The notes beneath the pieces were generated by a model. It saw only the letters and a program-made list of their open reading frames with translations, was not told the DNA's origin and ran no database searches. The position numbers and the translations under genes are program-made. From Anagrus nilaparvatae (taxonomy: Eukaryota > Arthropoda > Insecta > Hymenoptera > Mymaridae): a stretch of DNA of 64,000 bases. The stretch covers positions 16,246,501 through 16,310,500 of the forward strand of contig JAKSXM010000007.1 in the NCBI GenBank assembly GCA_022575985.1, read 5' to 3'. Shown here in pieces: positions 34,832 to 47,360 of the stretch. Each line of letters starts with the position of its first letter. Position 1 is the first letter of the stretch.

Positions 34832-36239
34832 ATTGATTCTTTTGAAAATCTACTGGAATTAGTAAATTTAAGATTTTTTATCGAAAAGTTCAAAATATTT
34901 TTAAAATTTCACTACTTCTTTATAAACATAACCTATATATTTTTTACAATTATTTTTAACGATATTTATAGACACTTGTAATAATAAATATATTACTACA
35001 TATTACATTTAAAAGTTATTCATAAACACAAAGATCAATAAACAAATATAATATGCATAATATTTGGGCAACGGGTGATGCACTCAAGTAATACGTATTA
35101 AAATATGCATAGACATCTTCTACTGCATTTAGAGTACCTATACGTACAGGAAATTACCAAGTATTAGCACGTGCCAACCTTTCATATTATATCACACTAT
35201 AATATTTATATTAACTATTCGTATAAATATCCAACTACTTTTACCTGTTTTTTAATATTTATAACAAAATTTTACACGCGAATATATATTTTAAAACTAT
35301 TATGACTTAGTTTTTAATTATTTTTATTTTACAAAAAAATTTTAACGTAAAAATATTTTATGATGTTATTAAAATATACGATTAACGTAAAAAAAAACTA
35401 GTAATAATGAAAATATATATAATGGATATAATATAATAATATATTTTATAGATTTTTCTTTTATATAGTAATATAACATTAATTTTTATGTTTATATTTA
35501 TAAAAAAATGTCATTAATACTAAAATGAATGCAGTTTTAATAAACTGATTTTCTGATATAAAAAAATATATGCAGTAAAACTTCTGGAAATGAATATTTG
35601 CCTACATTTGAAAAAACTTTTCTAAAAGCTCATAAATTCAACAATTTTAAAATAATTTTCAGTGAGATATGGCTATAACAGCACAAAAACTAGCAGTTTC
35701 TTTTTCGTGTTAAAAATGTCTACAATTTTTCACGTCATAAGCTCACAACCAAAGAATTTATAACAATCAGTTGATTATAACAATTTATTAATTTTGGAAA
35801 TAAAACTTTAACACTTTTGTTGAAGTGTATTTTCATTCAAAATATTAATCAAAATAGCTGACTTTGCACTTCTAGCGCACAGACGTCACAGCGTAAGATC
35901 TTTTAACAAACCGCGAAGGGTGATTATTGGAGCTAAATTCATGTCATTAGCAGATTTTGGGTGAACATTTCTTGACACATTTTCACTCGTATTATGCATA
36001 CCTGTCTTCTTGAAATAATATATTCATAAATACTGTTTTAGGATAATTGATTACTCGACCATCGATTATTTTTTTGATTGATTATTGACTACAAGATTAT
36101 TGTTTTTATTTATAATCAATTTTTATAAATGATCAATTTTTTCGATAATTAACTGTCTCCACTATAGAATTAAGTTCAGTATCTAAATTTGGAAATATTT
36201 TAAACTTATTTCAAAAGTTTTATAAACTCTTTATAGGCA

Positions 36240-37500
36240 GGCAGCCCATAGCATAATAATCTAATTTACTTTCAAGAACCACTTGAAAAGCATTTATTGA
36301 ACCAATGGATAACCTGCTGGTTTCAGATTTACTCTACAAAGTTTTCTAAAATCGCACCCAAAGTTTGGCCTACGGCCCATTGTCCTGAGAAGCGGACGTA
36401 CATCCCCCAAAAATTTAAATCACCTAGGTGACAAAATTGAAACCAGGCTAGATTTTAATACTTTATTCATAGTATCATCAAGGACCTATAGCCAAAGCGC
36501 TATTACGGAGAAGCTGACCCGAACCTTGTAGTATACGGCCGTATTTTAAGTCATTTGGGTGACTAAAATTAAACCAGGCTAAACTCTTACACTTTGCCTG
36601 ATAACGTACCCTAAGTTTAGCCTATATCCCATAGTCCTGCTACAGCCCCCTCCCCCAAAAAAAAAAATTGAGTTACGCAGCTGAAAAAAAATTAAAACAG
36701 GCCAAATTTTACTTACGGTTTCTTTTAACCGTAACAAACTTATATTTTAAATATGGCCTATGACAACCTGTCCAAAGGGGTAAATCAGAATTAAATAATT
36801 AATTAAATAATCATTATTTTGGCCGCATAACTGTCCCAAAAGTCAATTTTGTTGTTCTTACAATTTTTTACTAAGATGAGCTTAGAAAGGCAGAGGTCTT
36901 AATTTCAATAGATAAACTTATTTTTAAATTTTAGCCAAGAAAAAAGTATTTCCGGGGGTAATTCACCCCCCTCCCCTCATAAATCTAAGTGACTTAGGGG
37001 ACTAAAACAAAACCAGGCCAAATTTCAGACATGCTTTCATTTTACCATAACGTACATATATTTCAAATATAGCCCATGGTAACCTGCCCAAAAGAGTGAG
37101 TCTGAAGTTACTTTGGCCCAGGCTTAATTTTTGGGACAATTAATGTGTTAAATTACCCCCTTTAGACAGGTTGGCATATGCCATATGCGTTTGCTACTGT
37201 GAGAAGAAAATGTGTGTTAATAAGAAAGCTTTGTAGGGTAAAGTGTAAAAGTTTAGCCTGGTTTATCGAGTCACCCAGGTGTGTCTTTGCGAAACCAGCA
37301 TGTTTTCCGTTGATAAATTGGATTCTTTGCCAAAAGTCAAAAAATTCATTATCTCGGTGGCTGTACTGGATTTAAAGCCATCCAACTGGTTTCCTAAAAG
37401 TAAACCTTATTCTTATTGGCTGGATGCCCCCCTATTATACAATAAAATCTCACAAAGCAGGTCAAATCAATCGTTAAACCCTGTTATAAATCAGAAGTAT
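36240..37500 (+). repeat. Degenerate long repeat with recurring ACCAGGC box
   Basis: GTGACAAAATTGAAACCAGG (36428), GTGACTAAAATTAAACCAGG (36551), AAAAAATTAAAACAGGCC (about 36688) and GGACTAAAACAAAACCAGGC (36998) recur in direct orientation. TTTAGCCTGGTTTATCGAGT (about 37251) is the reverse. Companion phrases such as AGCCTATATCCCATAGTCCTG and ATGGCCTATGACAACCTGTCC also recur. This looks like an old repeat array with internal inversion. Open frames at 37178-37503 lie in it and have no domain. Confidence 0.6.
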
Positions 37501-38933
37501 TAGAATGCAAAAATAATATGACGCTTATTAATATGCTTAAAATATTTAAATAATATTAACAATATTGAATAATTCTATTTGAATAACAATTAATACATAA
37601 TTAATAATAACATTTATGCATCAAAATTATTAGAAAATAAAATATTTCTATTCCTCTGTCTCATGAGGGAAAATAGAATTATCGAGAGTAATGTTAAATT
37701 ATTGAAATATATTATATACATAAGGAAGTAAAGCTATTTGTATACGTATATATATGTACACATTGAAAACTTAATTTAATTGATTTAACTTAATTATGTA
37801 TAAATAGCATACGTTACATGCATTAAATTATACGCTATCATAATTCCACTCATACATAATTAACAAATATAATAAATAAAAAAAATCAAATATTTATTAT
37901 ATCAGTAATTTTTTTTTTATTTTATTACAAAATTTTGCTTTTTTTTTTATTTTTTTTTTATCAAGAAATAAAATCTATATAGCTTTAGATTTAATGTATA
38001 AGGATATAAAATCACAAGCAAAAAGAGATTCAGTAGGATTTCATTGAGAATCGATATCGACAGGAAGTGAATTGATTCTTTAACTGAAAGACAGTACTAT
38101 ATTATATATATATATATTTGAGTTTAAAGGTTGGGCCCTTTTTTTTACTATTACATTTGATAACTAAATCTTCTAATTTCATTATATTGACTTTATCCAA
38201 TCTCACTTTAATAAATCACTTTCTTACGTATATTAAAAAGTTAAAAAAAGAAAGTATTCTACATTTACTTCAATTTATTTGAAATTTAAGGAAAAAAATA
38301 TTATTTCTTGATTGTTTCAATCAAATCGAATTTCGATATATTTAAATGAATATATTTTTTATAAAAAATTAATTAATTAATATACAAAGTTTGTAAATAA
38401 TTTTATACTTATTAACATTATTTAAACTTGCTCAAGTTGAATTCTTTATCAGTTTCTAGGATCTTTAACCTAGCTAAAATTAAAAAACATTCTGCCACAA
38501 AAGGAATCGTCTTACTTCAACCGGTTTTCGCTTGCAACAAGCGGAATAATTTTTCAGTATTTTTAATATTTTTTAATGTAAAATTCAATTTTTCTTATAA
38601 TTATTTTTCTGTTGGCCTTTTCACAACTAATTTCGTCTTTAAAGTTTAACAATTTTTCAAAATTCTTTGCGCTATTCGCAAAATATCTGCCACTATGGGC
38701 GAGAAGCTTTTTCAAAATTGAAAAACGATGGCAGCTCACAGTGGATTTACAAAAATTTTTTTAAAGGCTTTAAATATGCCTAGAGATACGTTTTTTTGGT
38801 TGCTGGTTTCATAAATCATGGTCCCAGAACATAAAAATATATTTAAAACCCCTAAATTTGCGAAAAACACCCTTTTTTAGGGTAATTTTCCCAATTTTTC
38901 GCTAAAAATTCATAAAAAACCAATGGAAAATTG

Positions 38934-39308
38934 GGTAGCGATCTTGTTCAACACAAAAAAAATTGTACACATAATTTTCGAACACCGAAATTAAAACACG
39001 CAAAATTCAACACGCATTATTTTTTAACACATTTTTTCGCACACCATTTAAATCCAACACAAATTTTTTGACACGTTTTATTCAACACAAAATTAAATAT
39101 TTTATGCAAATTACGTAAAAACTAATTAAATTTCAGTTTCTTGTGTTGAATTTGTGTCAAATAAAATGTGCTGAAAAATTTTGTGTTCAATTTAAATCGT
39201 GTGCAATAAATGGTGTTAAAAATTGACTGTGTTGAGTTTTATGCGTTTTGATTTCGGTGTTCAAATGTGATGTGTTCAATTTTTTTCGTGTCGAGTAAGA
39301 TCGCTACC
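38934..39308. mobile_element. hAT-like MITE nested in the left foldback arm (8-bp target duplication)
   Basis: The termini GGTAGCGATCTTGTTCAACA and TGTCGAGTAAGATCGCTACC are imperfect inverted repeats sharing GGTAGCGATCTT. GAAAATTG lies directly on both sides (38926-38933 and 39309-39316). The right arm of the host foldback has the uninterrupted sequence with a single GAAAATTG, which shows the empty site. The interior has many ACACAAAATT / AATTTTGTGT-type inverted motifs (AATTCAACACG, GTGTTGAATTT). An 8-bp duplication is typical of hAT transposons. Confidence 0.9.
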
Positions 39309-39937
39309 GAAAATTGTTATCTTTATTTGCTCTCTAAAAATGTGATTTACTGATTACATATTATATGCAAATAAAGTATTTTCTTCCATTTAACCCCTAT
39401 ATTAAGGGTTCAATTAGCTCAAAATAAGGGTTGAACTACCCCAAATATCACCAAAAATAGTATAATTTGTTAAATATGATGTTTAACAAAGTTAATGCTT
39501 ATATTTAATTTAAAATATGATTAGTTTACAAAAAAAAAAAATATACAACCCCTAGGAATGAAAAATACCCCCTTATTTTATTTTAACCCTTAAATTTAAT
39601 ATTTATTTATTAAAGAAATAATTGCATTTTTGTGTATTATTGAATTATGCTCAAGGAAAATATACTTTTGAAGCCGGCATTGTGGACGTAAAGTATTGTA
39701 TATATGAGTAAGTACACGTAATATAGTCACTTTTCAAATCAGTATTTGTTTTCGGGTTACATATAAGAATTCTAAAAAAAAAATAAAATAAAAAATATTA
39801 AATTTCTAAGTTAGAGATGAAGACGATTTCCGAAAGTTAATAGTACGGTATTCACTATTTATAATGGAGATTTTACTATAATTAATTTATTTAAAAATGC
39901 TAGATAAATTTGAGGTAAAATTATAAAAAACTACTTT

Positions 39938-40020
39938 ACATATATGTGGTTTTTCACCTGTGTGAAAGCAGTCAAACATTCAAAAGGTTTTTCACCTAAA
40001 TGTAGTTGTAGTTTATTGAA
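39938..40020 (-). pseudogene. C2H2 zinc-finger gene scrap inside the foldback
   Basis: On the minus strand one frame reads LQLHLGEKPFECLTAF and a neighbouring frame reads FDCFHTGEKPHICK. These are two inter-finger linkers (H-x-GEKP) with single Cys residues, separated by a deletion that removed most of one finger. This matches the layout of C2H2 zinc-finger proteins but no intact finger is left. It sits between the arms of a non-autonomous foldback, so it may have been picked up by the element. Confidence 0.6.
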
Positions 40021-41089
40021 ATGTATTATTAGAAATATTATTAATATTAACGGGAAGAAGCTAATGAAATATGTTATTAAGCTTTTACTGAAAAAAAACC
40101 CAAGTTATGAAGCTTTTTCTTTAAACAAAAACTTTTTGCTTTTTTTGTATACTAATAATATTTTACATCAATAAATTTGTTAAACATCATATTTAACAAA
40201 TTATACTATTTTTAATGATATTTGGGGTAGACCAACCGTTACTTTGAGCTAAAGGAACCCTTAATTTAGGGCATAAATAAAAGAAAATACTTTATTTTCA
40301 TATAATATGCAATCAGTAAATCGCATTTTTAGAGAACTAACAAAGATAACAATTTTCCATTGGTTTTTTATGAATTTTAAGCGAAAAATTGGGAAAATTA
40401 CGCTAAATTTCTTTTTAATTATGTTAAATTTTTGATAAGCATCAATAATATCGTTATTTTTTCTAAAATTATTTTTATTAAAACTAACATTATTCTTTTG
40501 TTGATTTTCATTATTTAAATTATATTATTTTGTTTTGATTTGTACATTTTTCATCACTCCAAAAGTTTATTAAATAAGAATAATTAAAAAGTTTCCGTTA
40601 TAAACTATTTTGAATGATGTAACTCCAATATTGTACATTAAATATTTCATGTTATTTATCCATGAGATTTCCTTTATTCATTTGTAATTAAATTTTTTAT
40701 TTTTGAAATATGAACATTGAATACATATGTTTTGTAAATAAATGTATTGTTAAATTAAAAACTTAAAATGTTTTTATATTTATACCTATGCAACACGACC
40801 TATATTTTATATTATTAATCATCAGTCGCTGGCTTCCTATATGAGTGAAATAAAATATTTTATATTAAATTCATGTATTATATTTTATATTTGTATAAAT
40901 ATATAAAATTTAATTAACATTTTCAATTAATTTGAATAAGTATAAATATAAAAATAATAACATTATTAAAATCCTAACTAAATAAACGAACAAAAAAAAC
41001 AGTTCCATTATTTTTCCAAATATTTATAAATAGAGAAATTTTATAATATCTTGATATCTTTTATATAATAGACTACAGTCAATATACGG

Positions 41090-41570
41090 GGGTAAGAGGG
41101 AGAGAGACCAAGTTTCAAGTATCTATCAGATTTAATCTACTATAGTTGTTTTGGATAGCTAATCACGAGTTTCGGGGTCTTTTCTATAAGTAATGTACGA
41201 AACACCCCTAAATTTGCAAAAACTATCTTTAAGTTTTGAGGGTGAAGTGCAAATTTTTAGTAGACTGGATCCTAAAATTATTGATCAGTAATCCAAAAAC
41301 TCATTTGAACCAAATCTAGGGACTAAAAGCGCGAAAATAAAAAAAATACCCCGTTAGGGGTAGTGCTAATTTGATAATTTAAGGGTGAAATATTAATTTA
41401 AAAAAAAACCCGAAACTTTTGAACAGCGACACAAAAAAAGTTTTATAACTAATTTAAGGGTGTTCCACACATTTATGATTTCTCACAGAAAAGACCTCAT
41501 AGACAAAAGCTAAAGTTGTTAACATTATGTATTTGTTATATCCCAAGACTCCAAGGATTTTTTTTCTGAA
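41090..41570. repeat. Degenerate repeat of the 59.3-kb family
   Basis: ACACCCCTAAATTTGCAAAA, GCTAATCACGAGTTTCGGGG and AATTTAAGGGTGTTCCACAC, followed by AGAAAAGACC, correspond to segments of 59286-59726 and of the left flank of the 38.9-kb foldback (AACCCCTAAATTTGCGAAAA). Partly self-complementary. No coding. Confidence 0.55.
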
Positions 41571-41714
41571 AATAATTAATATTTGGTTTCATTGTTATTC
41601 TTCCCTTTGCTACGGGCATTATTAATGTCGAACAAGGAGAGTGTCAACTCTCCTGAGCCTAGAGATTATACCCCCTAGCAGGTTTATATTGCTATAAAAT
41701 GGCATTGTTTAGGC

Positions 41715-42150
41715 TATTTACATGGAACATGTTTATAGGGAGTGGATACTTCAAAACTTTTAAATTAAGGGGGGGGGTCAAATTTGTCCAATTTAAGGGG
41801 GGGGGAGAGTCAAATGAGACTTCGAATAATTTCAATTTAGGGACTTCAAAAATCTGATCTTAGGGACTTAAAATAACTTATAGACTTACAATATTGACTT
41901 AGTAATTTAGATCAATTCAGGTTTAGGGACTAGAAATAATTTTTATTTACAGACCTAGAATGAAACGCATTTAGGGAATCAGAATAGTTTGCGTTTAGAA
42001 TATTAATATCATGTAAGGTGATAATTACAGATTTTAATATTAGAAAATTGTATTGTAACGTTATGTAATATTTGCATTATATTTAGCCCTCAGCTGTAAG
42101 TAAACATGTTCCATGCATTTAGGTTCTGTTTACACAAACCGATTATAATT
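41715..42150 (+). repeat. GGAACATGTTTA family, full copy
   Basis: ACATGGAACATGTTTATAGG at the left and GTAAACATGTTCCATGCATT, then GTTTACACAAACCGATTATA at the right. G-runs and TTAGGGACTTCAAAAA/GGGACTTAAAATAAC tandem units lie between. Just upstream, 41660-41710 resembles the repeat that flanks the R2-type element. Confidence 0.78.
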
Positions 42151-42786
42151 TTTTTTTAATGACGCTGGATATGAATTCTCTTTAAAAAATGGCTCAAAAT
42201 TTGTTTCAGAATCACCCTTAAAATTGCAAATCCCCTGTTATTTGGCACATTTATTATGTATCAAAAGACTACCATTTTGCACTAAAACTTTTTTAGTTTC
42301 GATATGTAGGTTTAGAAATATCGTCAGTCAAAAGTATCATCAGTCAAAGTAGCCGTTTTTTACCCATTTTAAAAAAATACATAGTACCTACCAAACTTTT
42401 TAAGCAATTAAGCAATTACCACGCAAGTGGTCTCATTTTCTTTGTTTTAGTAAATAACAACTTTTAAGAAAAAAAATTCAAGAAATTTACCGTTAATCTA
42501 CTTTTATTTCAATTTTTCTCATTTTTAAATTTGAACATGTCACCGTTCGGTGTCTAAAATGGGCCCAGTAGAGTTACAGAATTGAAAAGGCCAATGAGAA
42601 TAAAAAACTAGACCCTTTTCCAGTCAATTTGAGAAAACCAAATTCTTTTTAAAATGCCACCATTTTTGGATAGAGGGGCGTGGCCGTCTTGAGAAATAAT
42701 CGCCCATAGAAATAATATATTTTTTTTTTCACTTTTCTTTACTTTCTTTTTATTTTATTCATGGTTGTTTGATGCTATAATATGAA

Positions 42787-43665
42787 TCAAGATGACAATT
42801 TTTCTTGCTTTTTTTCATTAAGATTATTCATAAGATTAAATATAATAGCATTTCTATTATCATCTTGGTTCAATTCGGGTACGAGATTGTTTCTTTGTTT
42901 TTCATAATACATATAATATATCCATTGATGCATTAGTTCATTTCTAACACCACAGTAGTGGAAGTAGTTTTCTTTTACAATAAGTGTATTATTATTTAAT
43001 ATAATTCTTGTTACATATGAATTAAGCATTCTCAATTGAGGTATAACCCTCTTATAGTAAGTAGGAATTTTTAAATTAAGTTAGTTTTTTTCTAATAAGG
43101 AAGGATATAGCACAAGTGACATAGAGTTAATACAATTATCTTGGTCCTTTTAATTAAGTGATTTCTAATTTTAGTGATAAGATTGTTTCTCTCAATTTTC
43201 AACTTTTCTAGAGTTAGATTATTCCAAAAATTACTGTCATTTATTTTTTTGAAAAAAAACTCATCTATTTGTACAAACCAGTTGAATCTTTGATTAGTAA
43301 GATCATATTTCGCTAATTTTTTAGCTTTATAAAAACAATTTTTTGGAAACCTATTATATTCCATCTCCAAGATTTTCTGGGTATAATTCAGAATTAGCTT
43401 GAAACAATTCAACTCTAGTTTGTCTAGATTTAGTTCATTTCTTATTCCATAACCAGGCGTGTTACGAGGTAGAATAAGGAGTTTTCTAAAGAAAGTATTT
43501 TGAACTTTTTCTAGTTCAGGGAAATATGCTGGATTCCAGACTGGAGCCACATATAAGACAGTACATGAGACTAATACGTTAAACAGTTTTTTACAAGTTA
43601 GGGCATCCGTGATCCTTACTCTGTTTAGGATGTTTAACGTTATTTAACCTTAATATATTATTTAT
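42787..43665 (-). pseudogene. Non-LTR retrotransposon (LINE) C-terminal remnant
   Basis: The minus-strand frame from about 43645 reads RITDALTCKKLFNVL and VLYVAPVWNPAYF. It continues in a 152-codon open frame ending at 43092 with LEKVQNTFFRKLLILPRNTP, GYGIRNEL and a helical tail. After a frame break, 43035-42787 reads MLNSYVTRII, a NYFHYCGVRNELMHQWIYY segment and LVPEL. In LINE proteins the region after the reverse transcriptase ends with exactly this kind of Lys/Leu-rich domain and a C/H cluster. The polymerase core itself is absent. I cannot say which LINE clade it is; an R1/Jockey/CR1-like element is likely. Frame breaks make it dead. Confidence 0.7.
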
Positions 43666-43926
43666 TGATAATTTCTAAAATTAAAAATTTTTAGTAAAAT
43701 TTACGAATCAATGATGCTATAAATAAAAAGTTTTATCGTATATTTAGCAACGCTATTTTTAGGAATTTATAAGTATGTATATTTTCATAAAATTAAATTA
43801 AATCTTATGTGAAAATTCTTCGAGTATGTATTTTATTTTTCTATTAAAGCACATATAAGGTACCGTTATTTTCTATGTGTATATATAAAATAAAGCTTAA
43901 AAAAAACTAAATGCACTTAAATATAC

Positions 43927-43959
<33 letters not shown>

Positions 43960-46699
43960 CTAAAGAAAAATAAACTAACACCCTGTGTAAATGTTTCTTT
44001 GGAAATATTTCCGCATACTTGGTTCTTAAAATTTTCAAGTAAAATTATTTACTAGTTTTTTCATACACTTCAATAAATATCTACTACAGTAAATATTCAT
44101 ATATATTTTTCTTTTTACTTTATAATATACTTACTAACACATATATGCATATATAAATTTATGTATATATAGAGATCGATGATTTTCCAAAGGCATTATA
44201 TATTATATTATAACTAACGTATATGTGGTGGGTAATTTAAAGTTAAATTGTGGGTACAGTAAAACCTTGTATATATATATAAATATTTGTGTTATACAAA
44301 GTTATAGGTTGAAAATACCTTAAAGATTAGCAGATGAGTTCATTGCCCGGTCGGTAGTTGTATATATATAATTTTAACTGATTAAAACTATTAAGATAAT
44401 TTATTTATTGGACAATGATTTTTGAAAGTTTGAATATATACCAAGAAAGGCTTTTTAAATAGAATATTGAATATTTTTTTAATAGAATAATATTGAAAAT
44501 TGTTTTCATCAAACTATTAAGGGTGATAATTAAAAGATTATTTTTTAATTTAATAGTTTTAATTACTTTATTTAGTTTATAATTTTATCTTAAGTACTAG
44601 CCAATAATTTTTTTTGTTATTAACTTTATTAAATTCAAAAAAAAAATTTTTTTATATATTTTGTTATGAATTTTGTAAGAAATTTAAATCAAACATAATA
44701 ACAATAATTAATGACTTATTTGTATAATTTAAAAGGCGATTAAGTTTAGAATTCCAGCCCTGAAAATCCTTAAATGTATAGTATATAATCAAAAGAGGAT
44801 TATATTTACACCAGTTTAATTATATGAGGTATTCCATGCCAACCGGGCATAAGTTTGACAAAGGGTCACGAATATTGGTTCAAAATATATTTTACAAAAA
44901 TGCAACTAAAATTAAGTTATTTTAGCTTTCCAGGTTCAATTTTCGATTTTGGGTAGTCATTTTCTTGTTTTTGGGTTATTATTCAAAAATTATTTATATT
45001 TGCTACCAAATACTTATTTTTGCATATAATAATTATAAGTAATACTCATATACATACATTTGAATTTTTTCTTTTTTCTTTATAAATGTTATAATTATTA
45101 CACTTGGTATATAATGAGCTACAAAACTATAATTTTAAATATTCTGTCTGAGAAATATATTATGCGCTTTTAAGAACTTGCAAAAAAAAAAATTTTTTTC
45201 TTTGATATTTAATACTTAATTTTACCTCCTTAAAAATTTTCTATCTTTTACTTCGTGAGAAATATTCATAGTTAGCCAATTATATAAAAGCAGACTCTTT
45301 TTAATTATGTTGCATATGATGATATAAATGTTTTCCTCTAAATATTTTTTAACTGCTTATTTTTATTTAAATGTCTTTTTTATAATTATTCACCAAAAAA
45401 AAAAAAGAAAAAAATAGCTGAAAATTTGTATGTAAAAAAGATTTAAATGCTTGACGAAAAAAAAAATGTACTTTATAAAAAAATTATATTTATATAATAC
45501 TAGGTTTAAAGTTAAGTAGGCACTTGTATGAATAGGTTAAATCTTTTAAAAATAAAATTAAGTAGCTGTGATAATATGTGTTAAAAGATGTCTAGTAATT
45601 TTTAAAATTATAAAAAATTTATTTTATCTCTGAAAAGGTTTAATATTAAAAGCGACCGAAAATAGATGCCATGTGAATAACCTAGAAATGGGTTTATTGA
45701 AGTTTTATAAAATAAATTTAGAGGTTTTCTAAAAAGTTTTAACTAATTTTTTGTTCTAGATTTTTCTACTAAGATAAATTTGCTTAAAAAATAGTAATTT
45801 TCTAGCTTCTCAGTGGGGCTTATATCTGTTCAAATACAATATGAACCAAAAAAAGTATCCAAAAAATGCATTTTCAGACATGACATAAAGAAAACTTAAA
45901 CTAACTTTCAAATTCTAAGAAACTATACTTTTGATACCTAAATCTACTTAGAAACAAAAAGCTATATCAAATTTTCAATGAAATTATTCTGTTACCTATT
46001 TCAACTAAAAATACCCTATAAATACATACAATGTACTTTATTCTATGTAAAAATGTTGAAAGATAAGTTTCTCAACTGGGAGTAAAAAAGTTTTTTTGTT
46101 TTTTTTTTATTATTTTTATTATAGTTTTCTTATATGAAAAGTATTATTATATTTTTTATAACGTAAAAGTCTAAAAATGTTTTGAGCATTAATTTAATAG
46201 AAAATTGAAAAACAAATGGTATATAGTCTAATATATTAAGAAAATTTATGTTAGGGATTTTTATATTTTAAAATCCCCTTAATTATGATGTATACATATT
46301 TTGTTTTGTTTTTTGCTATAATGTTTTATAAAAAAAGTTTATGAAATATAATATGCTTATAAATATTCTATTTTATAATTTATTTACAAAAATGAAAGCA
46401 TTAGTTTAGTATTTATCAATTCTGCCATTCAAAATATAAAAAAAAAGGAAAATATATTTTTTTAAGATCTTTTTTTTAATAATTTAAATTTTTTATTTTA
46501 TAAAAACGAAAATCATATGTTTTTCAAAAATGTTTAAGTGATTTGTAATCTTAACTACTATGTTTTTAGTAATGACACCCAATATCTAAAGTACTTAGAG
46601 TCAGTAATTTTTAATAAAGTAATAGTACTTACTTACAAGTATTCGATGAATTTAAAACACCAAATCACACTAAATTTTTATCGATCAGTTTATTATGTT

Positions 46700-46940
46700 G
46701 AAAAAACAGACCAAAAACCCTGCAATCACGTTAATGGACCTTCTGAGCCTATAAGATAGGGTATTTTTCTATCTTCAAAATATCGTTGCAGCCTTGTATC
46801 TTAATCTATCAACTTTCGCTTGGTCTTATTATTTTTGTGTGTCACCTTTTAAGCCCCAGAAAACCGCAATTTTTTATTTTTAATTCTCTCACTATTATGA
46901 TCAAAAAATCCAATGCTCATTTTTGGCCCAAAATCAGGTT
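46700..46940 (+). repeat. End-repeat of the 28-kb inverted-repeat family, divergent copy
   Basis: Contains GTTGAAAAAACAGACCAAAA, GATAGGGTATTTTTCTATCT, CGTTGCAGCC, a CTTTCGCTTGG box and CATTTTTGGCCCAAAATCAG. These correspond in order to 28055-28300. The open frames at 46538-46983 overlap it and are not genes. Confidence 0.55.
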
Positions 46941-47059
46941 TTCGATGAAACTAGATTTTAAATGTCTCAAAAGTTTTGTATAAGCTCGAAGTTTTCAAAA
47001 ATTTTTTCCTTTTTTTACTATCAATATAAATTTTATCCTTAATAGGTCGATGGGCTTTC

Positions 47060-47360
47060 CATAGGGTATTTTTGATTTTTAGGTCGCTGAACCTGAATAT
47101 GATATCGGTTTTTACCGAATATGGTCCAGTTGCCCGCAATAAAAATTTTGAGGTTATATTTTGCGGGTTTTTAACATTTTTATTGGTTACTAATGATTTT
47201 CGGGTCTCTGAACACGAATATGATACCAGCTTTTATCGAAAATATTGCCTTTTCGTTCAGTTTTTCATTTAATTTTATAACTTTTTAATCTAGACAATAA
47301 GTATGTTTTTCGGTAAAAACCAATATCATTTTCGTATTCAGTGACTTAAGAAAACATAAA
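47060..47360. repeat. Repeat with two direct and one inverted copies of a GGTCGCTGAAC module
   Basis: GGTCGCTGAACCTGAATATG, then ATATCGGTTTTTACCGAATATGG (47080) is followed by GGGTCTCTGAACACGAATAT then GATACCAGCTTTTATCGAAAAT (47200), and in reverse by TTTCGGTAAAAACCAATATC then CGTATTCAGTGAC (47303-47347). The module resembles the GGTCGCTGATCACGA box of other repeats here. Open frames over it on both strands are by-products. Confidence 0.7.

Larger units (their letters stand above)
38879..40406. repeat. Foldback element with zinc-finger scrap in its centre
   Basis: Left arm GTAATTTTCCCAATTTTTCG, TTCATAAAAAACCAATGGAA, then (after a nested MITE) TGTGATTTACTGATTACATA and AATTTGTTAAATATGATGTT. 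The right arm 40180-40405 is the reverse complement in order. The arms total roughly 230 bp when the nested insertion is removed. The ~680-bp centre holds A/T DNA and the zinc-finger fragment at 39938-40020. Confidence 0.82.

Noticed and set aside
34507..34832. Open frames on both strands with Tyr/Thr/His or Cys/Val repeats
   Set aside because: They translate the ACAT/AC microsatellite.
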